Source: Parietaria judaica (Eukaryota > Streptophyta > Magnoliopsida > Rosales > Urticaceae). From it: a stretch of 64,000 bases of DNA. The stretch spans positions 13,617,343-13,681,342 of the forward strand of contig OX940867.1 of assembly GCA_954871525.1 (NCBI GenBank), written 5' to 3'. The translations under genes were made by a program, and so were the position numbers. The notes beneath the pieces are model-generated. The model was not told the origin of the DNA and ran no database searches. It saw only the letters and a program-made list of their open reading frames with translations. Numbering within the stretch: the first letter of the stretch is position 1; the number at the start of each line of letters is the position of its first letter. This document shows positions 32,524 to 44,243 of the stretch, piece by piece.

Positions 32524-34575
32524 TGAGTGCGGACGAGGATCCTGTCTCCGATGCTCTGGTGGAGACAACTCCCGACCAGAATACCGGAGAGCAGACTCTG
32601 AGAACCCAGCTCCAAGAAAGGGCTGCTGAAAATGCTGAGCTCAAAAGGCAGATTGAGTTCCTCATGAGCAGCCAGACCCAGCTCGAACATAGGCCATACT
32701 CTGTAAATGAGCCCGGGCAAACCTCTGGGCAAAGGAATCACGAGAGGGTTAATGCGGTCCATTTTGACTTCCTGGACCCCAATGATCCCCGAGCTCAGAG
32801 AACCAACCAGCCACCCCTCCCAGGAGGACCGCGCCCGAGTACGCCACCTCAACCGAGGGACTCACCCCCGGGCGCGCTGCCTTCGCCGCCTCGCAATGGC
32901 ACCCCTCGGTTCCGGATTCCCGCCTTCGGAACCAGTCCGGAACCAGTCAGCCCGGTCCCAGGCAGAACACTCCCTACGAGCAATCTCACAACCATCCATC
33001 AGGTATTCGACTCTCGAGCCCATCTCGGGCAGAAAACTCGAACTACCTCGCGCCTCACGGGCCTACAAGCCATGACCCCCAGGGTTCAGAAGGAGGTCGA
33101 ACAGGCCCGTATCTTCAAATTGAGCCTTCTCAAAACAGTTCCGAGCTCGAAAATCTCAAACGCACCATGAAGCGAATGGGGGAGAGACTCACCAAGGTGG
33201 ATTCCCGAGTACACCGAGCAGTATCTGCCGCTCCCGAAATCGAGCGCCTGGTCGAAGAAGCAACGAGAACCCCATTCTCGGCAGCTATCACCGACACTCG
33301 GTTGAGATATGGCGGGCAGATTCACCTGCCCAAGTACGACGGAACCACTGACCTAAAGGTACACCTAAGGGCGTTCCGAATTGCAATGGGATGGGCTAAC
33401 CTTGATGCCCACGAGCTAGACGCCGGAAGGTGCCAGTATTTTGCTGAGAACCTCACAGGGGCAGCAATGGAATGGTTCTCCAAGTTAGAACCAAGATCGA
33501 TCGATAGTTTCGACCAATTGACCATGGTTTTTCTCAAACACTTTTCCATGTTTATGGAGACAGAGACTACCGTGGCCAACCTATACGCTCTACAGCAAAG
33601 GGCAAACGAGCCACTCCGGGACTTCATGACGAGGTTCAAGGCAAAAATGGTCCGAATCAACGGATTAGCAGATGAAACGGCCATAGCCGCCCTTACCAGC
33701 GGCTTATGGTACGACTCAAGATTCAAGACCGACATACTGGTCAATCGGTACACCTCGATAGAGGACGTGATTCACCGCGCATCCAATTGGATCAAGCACG
33801 ATGAAGAGCACGAGGCCCTGAAGAGGAAATTTGGATCGTCCCCGAATGTACCAAGGCCCGGAGCGCCCCGCTTCAATCGAGGAACGGGCAGCCGCCCCCC
33901 TTCAAGGGCTCTAGGAACCACGTTCCTACCAGAGGATCTAATCCTCAGCATGGGAATTTTCAGCACGGAATATCCCAACCTGGGGGAAGAGCACACCCCA
34001 AAAATCCGATCTACAATCTTAGCTCGGAGGCCGATGAAGAAACCGAAGCCGACGAGCAGGGAGAGCTGTACATGAGCACCGGTGACATGGTGTCCAACAA
34101 TAGGGACATGAGTTCCTGGTGCAAATTTCACCAAAGGTATGGACACCATACAAGAAATTGCATGGTCTTACGGGCCCGTCTCGCCGACAAATACCTTAGG
34201 GGTGAACTCGGGGATCTCCCGTTGGACTTTTTTAGGTCGGAGGGCGAATGCACCGAGCTGGCACAACAGCCCAGTATCGGACAGGACAGCGGTGCTAGGC
34301 CCGAGCAGAAGCACCCGACCAGGAGCAGCAACGCTTCCCAGAACAAACGAGGCAAAGTCCTCATGCTAGAAGAGCAGACCGACCAGGTGTCGGAAGACGT
34401 AGAGGAACCGGTGACCGAAGAAGCCATCGGAAGAATCTACACCATAGTTGGAGGGTCGCAATTCTATGGAAATTCGATCAACTCCATTAAAGCCCATCAA
34501 AGAAGATTGAAGGCTGGTCCGGTGGCCCTCCCACGGAAGGAGCCCGACTACGAGATCACCTTTAAAGACAGTTAG
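32524..34575 (+). pseudogene. gag of element 4, frameshifted
   Basis: Starts at ATG 32524 (MSADEDPVSDALVETTPD) with a Glu-rich coiled-coil-like N-terminus and a Pro-rich linker. A frame change between about 32860 and 33000 leads to the main gag domain (33167-33840: HLPKYDGTTDLKVHLRAF, AAMEWFSKLEP, LYALQQRANEPLRDFMTRF). A second change near 33900-33960 leads to an acidic stretch and the zinc knuckle C-x2-H-x4-H-x4-C (CKFHQRYGHHTRNC, near 34118). The frame ends in a TAG at 34573, where Gln would be a one-base change away. Gag packages the element RNA into particles in the cytoplasm; this copy is split. Confidence 0.85.
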
Positions 34576-34584
34576 GCCTCGACC

Positions 34585-35070
34585 TTGGTCGGACCCCATG
34601 ATGACGCCCTAGTCATCACCCTTCTAGTCTCCGGCTATGCGACCGAAAGAATTCTGGTCGACAATGGAAGCTCGGTAGACGTCATATTCCTATCATGTTT
34701 ACGCAAGATGGGGATCGATGACACGGAAATCAATAGAGGGAACATCCCTCTGACCGGTTTCAATGGTGAGACGGTCGACACCTTGGGGACAGTTAGACTG
34801 TCAATCGTCGCCTGCGGAGTAGGCAAGATAAAAAAATTCCTGGTGCTAGATTGTCCCACGGCCTACAACATGATCCTCGGAAGATCGTGGATTCATTTGA
34901 TGAAAGCTGTGCCATCTACCTACCACCAAACCATCCGCTTCCCAAGGGAGGATGGGAAAATCATGGAAGTGAAGGGCAACCAAAAACAAGCCCGGATCTG
35001 CTACATGACATCTTTTCGAATGTCACACGCACCTCAGACGAGGGCAAATGCACCAAAAACCAACCAATAG
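34585..35070 (+). pseudogene. Aspartic protease of element 4
   Basis: Same frame as the end of gag, after the TAG at 34573. Contains ILVDNGSSVDVIFLS, the Tat form of the retropepsin catalytic motif, and AYNMILGRSWIH near the end, the usual second conserved block. It ends in another TAG (35068). The enzyme cuts the polyprotein into gag and pol parts. The domain itself looks whole; only the flanking stops separate it. Confidence 0.85.
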
Positions 35071-35076
35071 CAATTA

Positions 35077-35886
35077 ATGTCGGTAGGGGAAAAAGATTCA
35101 GCCCGAGAAAGGGTCGACGACAACGAGGGCCCAGAATTGGAAATGACGCACCAGGTCCAAATCGATCCACGAAATCCCGATCACAAAGTGGGAATCGGGG
35201 TCAACTTGGACAATGACGTCATAAAAAAGCTAATCAAATTCCTCTCAAAGAACCACGACTGTTTCGTGTGGTCCCACGAAGACATGCCAGGAATCGATCT
35301 GAGCATAACCGCCCATTGCCTCAACGTGGACCCGAGCCATAAGCCGGTAAAGCAAAAAAGAAGAAAATTGGGACCTGACCGGGCCCAGGCGGTAAATGAT
35401 GAGGTCGAGAAACTACTAAAAACCGGCTCCATCAGGGAAGTAAAATACCCGGATTGGTTAGCCAATACAGTGGTAGTTAAGAAAAAGAACGGGAAGGCAA
35501 GAGTCTGCATCGACTTCACCGACCTGAACAAAGCATGCCCCAAAGATAGCTTCCCTATGCCTCACATCGACCGCTTAGTGGAAGCAACCTGCGGACATGA
35601 ACTCCTGTCCTTCATGGACGCTTTCTCCGGGTATAATCAGATCCTGATGCACCCCGAGGACCAAGAAAATACCGCACTCATAACAGATCGAGGAATTTAC
35701 TGCTATAAGGTAATGCCCTTTGGACTCAAGAATGCGGGGGCAACCTATCAACGTTTAGTCAACCAAATGTTTGCCGAACAACTCGGAAAAACGATGGAGG
35801 TCTATATCGATGATATTCTTGTAAAATCCACTAAGTCCACGGACCACGTGTCTCACCTGGAAGAGTGCTTCGCGATACTTCGATAG
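35077..35886 (+). pseudogene. Reverse transcriptase of element 4
   Basis: In frame with the protease. Conserved RT blocks in order: DMPGIDLSITAH, KLLKTGSIREVKYPDWLANT, ARVCIDFTDLNKACPKDSFP, MDAFSGYNQI, VMPFGLKNAGATYQRL and the catalytic YIDDILVKS. A TAG at 35884 stops the frame before the thumb; the thumb (QMKLNPAKC-like) continues to about 36010, where the frame shifts by one base. The finger-palm region appears complete and unmutated at the active-site aspartates. Confidence 0.9.
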
Positions 35887-35912
35887 TACCAAATGAAGCT
35901 CAACCCCGCTAA

Positions 35913-38348
35913 GTGCACTTTCGGAGTAACATCCGGAAAGTTCCTCGGTTACCTGGTGACCCAACGAGGAATAGAGGCCAACCCAGATCAAATCAAAGCT
36001 CTCCTGAACATGCCCTCCCAAGGATTGTACGAGAAACACAGAGATTGACCGGAAGGATAGCGACTCTTAATCGGTTCATCTCGAGGTCTACGGACAAATG
36101 TTTGCCTTTTTACAAGATCCTGAGGGGCAACAAAAAGTTCGAATGGACCGAAGAATGCGAAAAAGCATTCCAAGATCTGAAAAGGTACCTATCGACGCCA
36201 CCGATACTGTCCCGACCGATTACGGGAGAATCCCTACTGCTATACCTGGCAGTATCCCTCTCTGCCGTCAGCGGCGTAATCGTTCGAGAAGATAGGGGCG
36301 AACAAAGGCCAATTTTCTACGTTAGCAAATCGCTGGAGGACGCAGAAACAAGGTATCCCACCATGGAAAAGTTAGCTTTGGCTATGATAACCTCAGCGCG
36401 AAAACTCCGGCCATATTTCCAGTCTCATACCATCTTGGTAATGACAACTCAACCCTTAAGGGTAATCCTCCATAGCCCAAATCAGTCAGGACGACTGACC
36501 AAGTGGGCCGTCGAACTAAGCGAATTCGACATCGAATATAAAATTCGAACGTGCGCCAAGTCCCAGGTGCTAGCTGACTTCCTTATCGAACTCCCTACGG
36601 ATGATCCTACAGGGAAGAAAGGGAACGAAGAATGGCGTCTCGAGGTGGACGGGGCATCAAATAAGGGCGGATCCGGAATAGGAATACGCTTGATTTCCCC
36701 AACCGGAGAGGTTTTGGAACAGTCATTCCGGCTAAGATTCCATGCCACAAACAATGAGACAGAATATGAGGCACTGATAGCAGGGTTAAAACTGGCCAAA
36801 ACAGTTGGAGCCAGAAAAGTTAGAGCCCATTCGGATTCTAAACTAGTCACCAGCCAAATCAGTGGCGAGTATACCACCAGGGACGATCGCATGGAAAAAT
36901 ACCTTGCGGTGGTCAAGGACTTGATCTCTCAATTTGACAAAGTTGAGGTGATTCAGATACCACGAAGTGAAAATTCTTCGGCTGACGCTCTGGCCGGACT
37001 AGCATCCACTTCGGACCCCGAGGCAAAAAGGATAATTCCCGTGGAAGTGATAGACGAGCCTAGTGTAAGTCTACACGTCCACAATATCCGAACAGGTGCG
37101 GAAGATTGGAGAACTCACATCCTGAATTATATCCTGACGGGAGAAAAACCCCAGGATATGCAGAAAGCCCGGAAACTCCGCATTCAAAGTGCTAGGTTCT
37201 GCCTAATAGACGGAAAATTATACAAACGAAGCTACTCCGGACCCTACCTAAGGTGCTTAGGAAAGACCGAAGCTAAAATCGTATTGCAGGGGATCCACGA
37301 CGGAGAATGCGGAAACCATTCTGGCGGGAGATCGCTTTCTAACAAAGCGAAACGGCAAGGTTTCTTTTGGCCAACCATGCTGGCCGATGCAGAAACTCAC
37401 GCCAAACGATGCGACAAATGTCAGCGCCATTCGCCGGCCATACACTGTCCGGCAGAGAAGTTGTCGTCAGTCTCGATACCCTACCCATTCATGAAATGGT
37501 CCATGGATATAGTAGGACCTTTCCCCTCGGCGCCAGCAGGGAAAAGATTCTTACTAGTTGTGACAGATTATTTCTCAAAATGGGTGGAAGCCGAATCCTA
37601 CGCCAACATCAAACACTCAGATGTGGAACATTATGTGTGGAAAAACATCATAAGTCGCTTCGGATTGCCCAAGGAAATCATTGCCGACAACGGACCCCAA
37701 TTCCTGTCAAACAGGTTCCAGAATTTCTGCTATAACTGGAAGATTTCCCTAAACACATCCACCCCCAGATATCCACAAGGAAACGGTCAGGCAGAAGTCT
37801 CTAACCGGACCATTGTGGATGGTATCAAGAAAAGACTTGACACCAAAAAGGGTCGATGGGCCAATGAGCTCATAGGCGTTTTATGGTCATACAGGACCAC
37901 CCCGCGGAGAGCCACGGGAGAAACCCCTTTTTCGATGGTATACGGCACTAAAGCAGTCATACCAGCCGAGATCGAGGCCCCCAGTCTCAGAAGAGAGTAT
38001 GCCCCCGACAACGCAGAAATTAACGACGAAATGAGATTAGACCAACTTGACCACGCAGATGAACTGCGCGAACAAGCCTTAATTCGAATGACTAACTACC
38101 AAAACTCGGTAGCCAAGTACTATAATTTTAAAGTTAAGCATCGCAGATTCACCTCCGGGGAATTGGTCCTCAGACGGGTTTTCCAGAACACAGCAGAGCC
38201 CAACGCCGGCAAGTTGGGGGCTAACTGGGAAGGACCCTATATCGTTACAGAAGTAGTAAAACCCGGTGTATACAAACTGACGACCCCGGACAGATCGAGA
38301 GTCCTTCAAAGCTGGAATGCTATGCACCTCAGAAAGTACTACGCATAA
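35913..38348 (+). CDS. RNase H and integrase of element 4
   Basis: A long unbroken frame. True homology starts near 36020 (ETQRLTGRIATLNRF); the first 40 codons are out-of-frame RT. Domains: RT-linked RNase H-like (YLAVSLSAVSGVIVRE, ETRYPTMEKLALAMIT), plant RNase H (LEVDGASNKGGSGIG, ETEYEALIAGL, AHSDSKLVTSQI), integrase zinc module (IHDGECGNHSGG, CDKC), and core with D in MDIVGPFP, D in IADNGPQF and E in GNGQAEVSN. The C-terminus has LGANWEGPYIV and no chromodomain. Very similar to the integrase of element 1. It lacks its own start, so expression would depend on the broken upstream frame. Confidence 0.9.
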   Translation: MHFRSNIRKVPRLPGDPTRNRGQPRSNQSSPEHALPRIVRETQRLTGRIATLNRFISRSTDKCLPFYKILRGNKKFEWTEECEKAFQDLKRYLSTPPILSRPITGESLLLYLAVSLSAVSGVIVREDRGEQRPIFYVSKSLEDAETRYPTMEKLALAMITSARKLRPYFQSHTILVMTTQPLRVILHSPNQSGRLTKWAVELSEFDIEYKIRTCAKSQVLADFLIELPTDDPTGKKGNEEWRLEVDGASNKGGSGIGIRLISPTGEVLEQSFRLRFHATNNETEYEALIAGLKLAKTVGARKVRAHSDSKLVTSQISGEYTTRDDRMEKYLAVVKDLISQFDKVEVIQIPRSENSSADALAGLASTSDPEAKRIIPVEVIDEPSVSLHVHNIRTGAEDWRTHILNYILTGEKPQDMQKARKLRIQSARFCLIDGKLYKRSYSGPYLRCLGKTEAKIVLQGIHDGECGNHSGGRSLSNKAKRQGFFWPTMLADAETHAKRCDKCQRHSPAIHCPAEKLSSVSIPYPFMKWSMDIVGPFPSAPAGKRFLLVVTDYFSKWVEAESYANIKHSDVEHYVWKNIISRFGLPKEIIADNGPQFLSNRFQNFCYNWKISLNTSTPRYPQGNGQAEVSNRTIVDGIKKRLDTKKGRWANELIGVLWSYRTTPRRATGETPFSMVYGTKAVIPAEIEAPSLRREYAPDNAEINDEMRLDQLDHADELREQALIRMTNYQNSVAKYYNFKVKHRRFTSGELVLRRVFQNTAEPNAGKLGANWEGPYIVTEVVKPGVYKLTTPDRSRVLQSWNAMHLRKYYA

Positions 38349-38693
38349 AAGGTCAGAAATTGGCTTCCCATGAACTACGTAATGGCTTGATCCCCAGAGA
38401 GTGGGGTACGTAGGCAGTTCGGCCAAAAAATGGCCGAACACAGCCCCAACAAACTCAAAGACCCTGCATGCCCCTGCCTCCAAAGATAAGGGTATCCAAC
38501 CGAAGGAAGAATTTAGACTTCGAAAGAGCTCCCGAGCACTATCCCGACACAAGTAAGTAATCTCATTCTCAAAAAGAATTCATTTCATTTTTGAATTCAT
38601 TATTAAGTAAATCATAGCAAAATCTACATGAGCCACGCATTCTTCAATAACCATTATCATACGCTTAGAACAACAAGTCCTGGTATCCAAACG

Positions 38694-38900
38694 GGTACCA
38701 GACCTTTTCTTTGCAAGTAACATACTTGCCCGGGTACCATACCCTTTCTTTGCAAGTAACATACTTGCCCGGGTACCATACCCTTTCCTTGCGAGTAACA
38801 TACTTGCCCGGGTACCATACCCTTTCTTTGCAAGTAACATACTTGCCCTGGTACCATACCCCATCTTTGCAAGTAACATACTTGCCAGGGTACCTAACCC
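38694..38900 (+). repeat. 39-bp tandem repeat, about five copies, element 4
   Basis: About five copies of a 39-bp unit with GGGTACCATACCCTTTCTTT then GCAAGTAACATACTTGCCC. Each half is itself a small inverted repeat (GGGTACC, and CAAGTAACATACTTG). The last copies are diverged. It lies between the end of pol (38348) and the end of the antisense gene (39435), matching elements 1 and 2. Long ORFs on both strands are repeat artefacts. Confidence 0.93.
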
Positions 38901-39434
38901 TATCAAATCTTACCCCTAAAGACCCCCGCGCCTAGCTCAGCCTCGGAAGTTACTACAGAACTGCTCGAAGAATATTACCGAGCAAACAAGCATCTACTCC
39001 CCAAGGTACTACGAATCCTATTTCATTTTTAGCTACTCTTGAGCTCGTGTAAGCTAGATCGTATCAAACCTCTTTTTTCCTAACATATGTAATAAGATCG
39101 GAATATCCGATCTAAAAATTGACAAAAATATCTTGATCAGATACTCCGATTAAAAGTTCCATAAAGTAGAAGCAGCAGAATATTATTCACCACGTTTACA
39201 AAAGACAGCTATGTATTTAAAAAAAAAAAAGATAACAACTTATTTTTCAGAACAATTTTCGCCGAAAAGATCGAATTATTATAAAAAGCTCTAACCACGA
39301 GCAGAGTGCTTGCAAAATGACGAAAGAATTACAAAAAAAGGGTTCAGGTCCCATAACCTGCCTGAAATAAGACCTTAACCACGGGCAAAAACGATGTTCA
39401 ATATTCAAAAATAAGGGGAAAAGGAGTAACAGGC

Positions 39435-42424
39435 TCAGAGACGGCTGCCTTCTTTAGGCAGCGTCGGAAGAAGAGTCTCCACTTGCTGGGTCGGCTCGGT
39501 CAGGTTCAGCTCGGTCGCGCTCGATGTGGTCGGGAGATGTACACTCGGCTCGGGTGGGTTCAGCTCGGTCGAAATTGGGTTGTCTTCAGACGGGGTAACC
39601 TCAAGCTCGATTTGGGTTGGTCCACTCAGGGTCGGCAGAGTAGAGACATTCTCTTCCGGGAGGATCGCTGCGTTTAAGCTCGGCTCAGGATCTGCAAGAC
39701 CAGCACCCTCGGTCAGGTCGAACTCGGGAGAGAGAGCTGGAGAGTCCACCACGGGTGCCGGTTGCCCGGCCAGGAGGTCTTCATACGTAGACTTATCCTC
39801 TGTGAGAATTTCCAGCTCGCCCGAAAAGTCGGTGAGTTTACCCTCGAGTATCTCACCAATGATAGCCGCGTTGCCCTCAACCTGATGAAGGATCTTGGTA
39901 TCGTGCACAATCTTCTCGTGGTGAGCAATCACCGCGTCTCTTTGTTGCACGCGCTTGCGATACTTACGCCGAGCAGCCTTGGCGGCCTCCTTCTCAGCAG
40001 CCGCCTCCGCCCGAGCCGCGGTCAGCTTGTCCTGGATGTAAGAATGATCCACCTTCAATGCGATCATCTCTTTGCGAAGTTCCCTCATGCTGTTCCTAGC
40101 CAGTCCCAAAGCAGCATCAGAAGTGGTGAGCAGTGCAAGAGCCGTCTTCTCGGCCGCCTGGGCCTCGGAGACCATAACGGAAGCATTGACCATCTTCTCC
40201 CGAAGGTCCGCCTCGGTAATCTCCAAGGCCTTAATTTTCTGGTCCCTCACCCCGACCAAGCGCTTCAATTCGAGGACCTCTTTGTTCCTCAGCGCCAGCT
40301 GCCCAGAACTCTTTTCTAGCTCGGCTTTCACCCAGGCTAGATCTTTTTCCTTCTCGGCCAGATCGGCCTTGATCATATCCCCTTCGGCCACGGACAGCCT
40401 CTCCTTAAGCTCTCTGAGCGCGTCCTCATATCTGAGAACCATCTCATTGGCATATGCTCCGAGCTGCCAACAAAAATAGAAAATATATATATAAAAAAAA
40501 AGAGCGCGACAGAAAAGAAAGCGTGATAAAAAGTACCTCATTTACCTTGGCATGCATAGCAGCGAAAGCATTGTATGCCCGAGGCTGAGAAAGATCTTCA
40601 TCCCTCACGGGAGAAATTCCCCCACTCGTCAGTTGCTTCATCAAGTTCCCAGCTACCTTGGGAGCCTCGTGAAGACCCTTCTTGCCATACCAGGCGACCT
40701 TGGCGACCCTCTTAACCTGAGGGTGAGGGTCTGAACTCTCTGTTTGGGCGGGTTGAATCTCACGACCCGTTCTCTCCGTGCGCCGATCGGAGATGTTCCC
40801 GAGTAAGACCCGGTCGCGACCAGCCATCTTCTTATGAACGACTCTTTTCTTCCCCGAACCGTGAGGTGGAGGTTTGGCGCTGCTAGATTGAAGCACTTCG
40901 GAAAAAGTTTTGGTCGTAGTTTCATCTTTAACCCCTCGAGGGTCATCTCCTTTCGACTTCTTACGAGCCACATCCTCCTCAGCAGAGCAAACCCGCTTAC
41001 CCTGGCTCTGCGGGCTCGCAACTTCAGCCGGTGCGAGCCCAGAAGCGGGCAGGGGTTCAGAAACTTTGGTCGGCTCCAGAGTCGGCTCTTCGTCAGAAAT
41101 CTCGACGAACTCCCTCTCTGCGACAGCCCGGGCAGCTTCTTGTTCTGCTGCCGAAAGAACAGTCCCCTCCAGGACCTGGTCCGACGCAACCTTCGAGCTG
41201 AGAGTTGTCCTGGGTTCCCCTGCGGGCAAAGTAGGAACCGACCCCTGGGTCTCCCCCTCCTTAGGAACCCCCCGAGCCTTCTTGGAGATTTTCTTCACTC
41301 CTTTGGCCACCTCGGGCCGAGCAGAAACCTTCTCGGTCACATGAGTGACCTTCTCTTTCCCTTTTCCCGGGACCGCTTTGGCCCGATCAGGAACTTTTCC
41401 GACCACCTGAGTGGTTTTCTCCTTCCCATTTCCGGACGCAGCAGCCTTGGCAGCTGCTCGCTGAGTCCTCAATTCTCGGTAGTTGAGCTCCCTAGTCATA
41501 TCTGACGAGCGGAATCTATTAGTAGATATTCGGAAAATAACAAAAAAAAAAGACAGTTTAGAAAATTTACCTTCCTCCTAGGAACTGCTTAAGCCTTGAT
41601 CGTATTCGACAAAGGTGCAACTGGGCCCAGGACGCCAAACCCCAGAAGCAATAAATCTCTCCTCGGTAAGAACCTTCCACTCAACACCACCTTCGGGGAA
41701 CAGAACCTCGTTCTGAGCAATCCACTCCTCCCCAAGAGGCTTCGACCTTACCTTCTTTCCCTTCCGATCTGAAAAATAAAACAAACAAATATCAGAAAAA
41801 GGAAGCGAACAAGATGTAAACCCGAGCAAAAGACAGAAGAAGATTACCAATGTTATGAGCCCATTTATTCACATAGGAATCCCAAGTACCAAAGGACCCC
41901 GAGCAAGGCTTAAAAAAGAAATATATGTCCTGCCACCCATCATCTTTGTTCGGAATGCCTCTAATAAAATCACCCTTATGACCCTTGACTGAAATGTAAA
42001 ACCTACCCTCAACCCTAGAATTTTTCTTGACCGTAAAAACTTCAAGCATATCGAACAGCGAGAAATTACAACCTTCCTCCCTACATCTAACCAGATAAGC
42101 ATACAAAATCCTATAGGAATTCGGACTCAACTAAGCCAAAGAAATATCTAACTGGTTCACATATCTAAGAATAGGCTTAGGAATCGGAAATCTAAACCCA
42201 CAATCCTGAAAATACCTCTCATAAATGCAAACCCAGTCATCTTTGATCGAGTCCGCAAATTCATCAGAATCTGGAACCCGAAGAGGGATAGACTCTAGAA
42301 TACCATACTCCGACCTGAGTCGAGGAATATCCACTTCCCTCAGCCTGGACCTAGGAGAATCAGTCTAAAGGAATTCTGAAACTAAAACCGAACCCTTAGC
42401 CTTACTCTTCTTACCATCAGCCAT
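39435..42424 (-). pseudogene. Four-exon antisense accessory gene (aORF), element 4
   Basis: Antisense to pol. ATG at 42424 (MADGKKSKAKGS). Exons on -: 42424-41848, 41768-41571, 41501-40537, 40463-39435. Introns 41769-41847 (79 bp), 41502-41570 (69 bp) and 40464-40536 (73 bp) have GT-AG ends, T-rich tails and matching phases (1, 1, 0). The joined frame is about 922 codons, with three in-frame TAGs (42365, 42131 and one in exon 2 near 41578). Exon 1 has the block DWVCIYERYFQDCGFRFPIP then SPNSYRIL, as in the element 1 gene; exon 3 is Lys-, Ser- and Pro-rich and may be nuclear; exon 4 starts with a long coiled coil (about 40440-39880) and ends in a Pro/Thr/Glu-rich tail. Known as a gypsy-type putative transposon protein; role unknown. 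Confidence 0.8.
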
Positions 42425-43232
42425 TTCTTCTTGCAAAAACCTTAAAAAAAAAAAAAAAAACCTACACACTGAAATACCCAGAAACCCAGAAAAAGCGAGA
42501 CCCAAATCTTCAAACACAACCCCAAAACTTGGAAATACCTGGCCCTGGTCGAAAAACAACAACAAAACCTAGAACAAAAGGAAATACGGGGAAAGGATAA
42601 AAACCTGGAAACCCTAGGACAATTTTGCTTGAAGGTTGCAGAAAAACAATGGCGGAGAAGAAGCTTCTTCCTTAACTCAGGTGCGAAAATGAAAACAAGA
42701 GAGAGAGAGGCTTAAATAGAAAAGAAAAGGAGCAGTTACCTGAATTCAAAGCGACACACCCGAGCAGAGTTTTCAAAAGGCTGATTGGACTTCTGCAAAG
42801 AAACACTCAAGTGTTTTTATAATCGAAATTCGACCCGAATCGCAAGGCTAGGGTTCCCTCGATTCTCGCGCCAAAACCATCCAACGACTGGGATCAATTC
42901 CCAGATCATGACACGTCAGCGTAATGATGAGCTGACCAAGTCAGCAGAAGTCGAAGAGGTTATCCTCTTCTTTGAATCTCGAGCAAATCGACACGTGTCG
43001 TAACTGCTCCCTCCAAAAAGTTCGAAATCATTTCGATTTCAAAAGAAATTGCACCTCAACCCCTGGAGAATAAGATATTATCATGAAAACAATTCTAGTG
43101 TCCCTAAATTAATTTATTTTTGCTGCAAAAGTCACAAATATCTCTGATTCCGTGAATTTAATTAATTTTCATCACGAATTTTTACATGATTTTGTCAAAT
43201 TTATACTATAAATAATATTTCATATTTTTTAT

Positions 43233-43246
43233 AGTAGGGGGCTATC
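43233..43246 (+). promoter_or_regulatory. Polypurine tract, element 4
   Basis: TAGTAGGGGGCTATC-like purine run directly before the 3' LTR start TGTTGATTTG at 43247. Confidence 0.75.
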
Positions 43247-44243
43247 TGTTGATTTGCAAATTCGTTCCTTAAATAGGAGTTATGAGATCATTAATTAAAT
43301 TAATGGTTCAAATTAATTAAAAGCATAAGTCATAAATATAATTGAATATTTATGCAAAACGGGCTTATAAACCACAAAGCCCAGAAGCCCAACGAACATT
43401 CGACCATGTTCGGGCCCGAACAGAACCAAAGGCCCACAAGGCAAGAAGTTCACCACGAGCAGAAAATGCCTAAAAGGAATCCGAGCAGAGCCTTTCAAGG
43501 AAAGAAACCCCGAGCTGAGCTCGAAGATCCTACTTAAAGACAAAAAACCAACACTTGGTCAAAATCCAAACATCAAACAAATTAACCGACCTGAAGAACC
43601 CAAAAGCTCGCCCCGGGCAGAGATTGTCAACAAAAGGGATCCGAGCAGAAGCATGCGAAACATCCGAACACGAGCAGACCAAGTCAACCACTTCAATTCA
43701 AACCCTCAAGGCCCGACCAGGAAAATCGCCACGATTTAAATTCAAAACCCACGACGACAAGTCAAAGTCCACCACCTCGCAAATCTCTCAGAACGTGGCC
43801 TACGTGTCAGCTCGACAGCAAACCAAACTCCGAACTCGAAGCCATCACCAACGTACACTCCCAACAGGCAGAAACCAGGAGCCTATAAAAGCAAGAAGAC
43901 GACCCCATCATACACACGCAAGCATTGATTCTGAGAGAATAGAGAGATTTGTATTTTCCACAGCGTTTTATCTTTTACTTTATATCTACCAGAAATTGGC
44001 TTGTGGTTTCGGTTGATCACCTTTCTCAAAGCAATAAACGTACAGAGGACGTAGTCAACTACCGCATTGGGACGAACCTCTCCAAAAAACCTCGGCGTTC
44101 TAATCTTTTTCTTTTCATATTTATTTTTGTCACCGTCTAAAGTATTGACGACGCGGAGGTCAGAATCCACAAAATTCAGAAATATCAAATCGAAATCCCA
44201 TTCACAATTCACATGACTGTTGGTGTGTGAAAACACGTCATCA
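43247..44243 (+). repeat. 3' LTR of element 4
   Basis: 997 bp, same length as the 5' LTR with about 14 substitutions and no indels. TATA-like CCTATAAAAG at 43882-43891. Followed by ATAAT, the target duplication. Confidence 0.96.

Larger units (their letters stand above)
31466..44243 (+). mobile_element. LTR retrotransposon 4 (Ty3/gypsy, Tat lineage), complete insertion
   Basis: A 12.8-kb element with target duplication ATAAT (31461-31465 and 44244-44248), two 997-bp LTRs, primer binding site, gag, protease, RT, RNase H and integrase on +, then tandem repeats, an antisense gene and a polypurine tract. The LTRs differ at about 14 positions by eye (about 1.4 percent), so it is fairly recent. 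Even so, gag-pro-RT carries frameshifts and TAG stops, so this copy is not autonomous. Confidence 0.96.

Noticed and set aside
38694..38900. Direct repeats resembling a CRISPR array
   Set aside because: Units are contiguous without unique spacers, there are no cas genes, and the setting is a plant retrotransposon.
38580..38935. ORFs on both strands with 13-residue repeats
   Set aside because: Direct consequence of the 39-bp tandem repeat.
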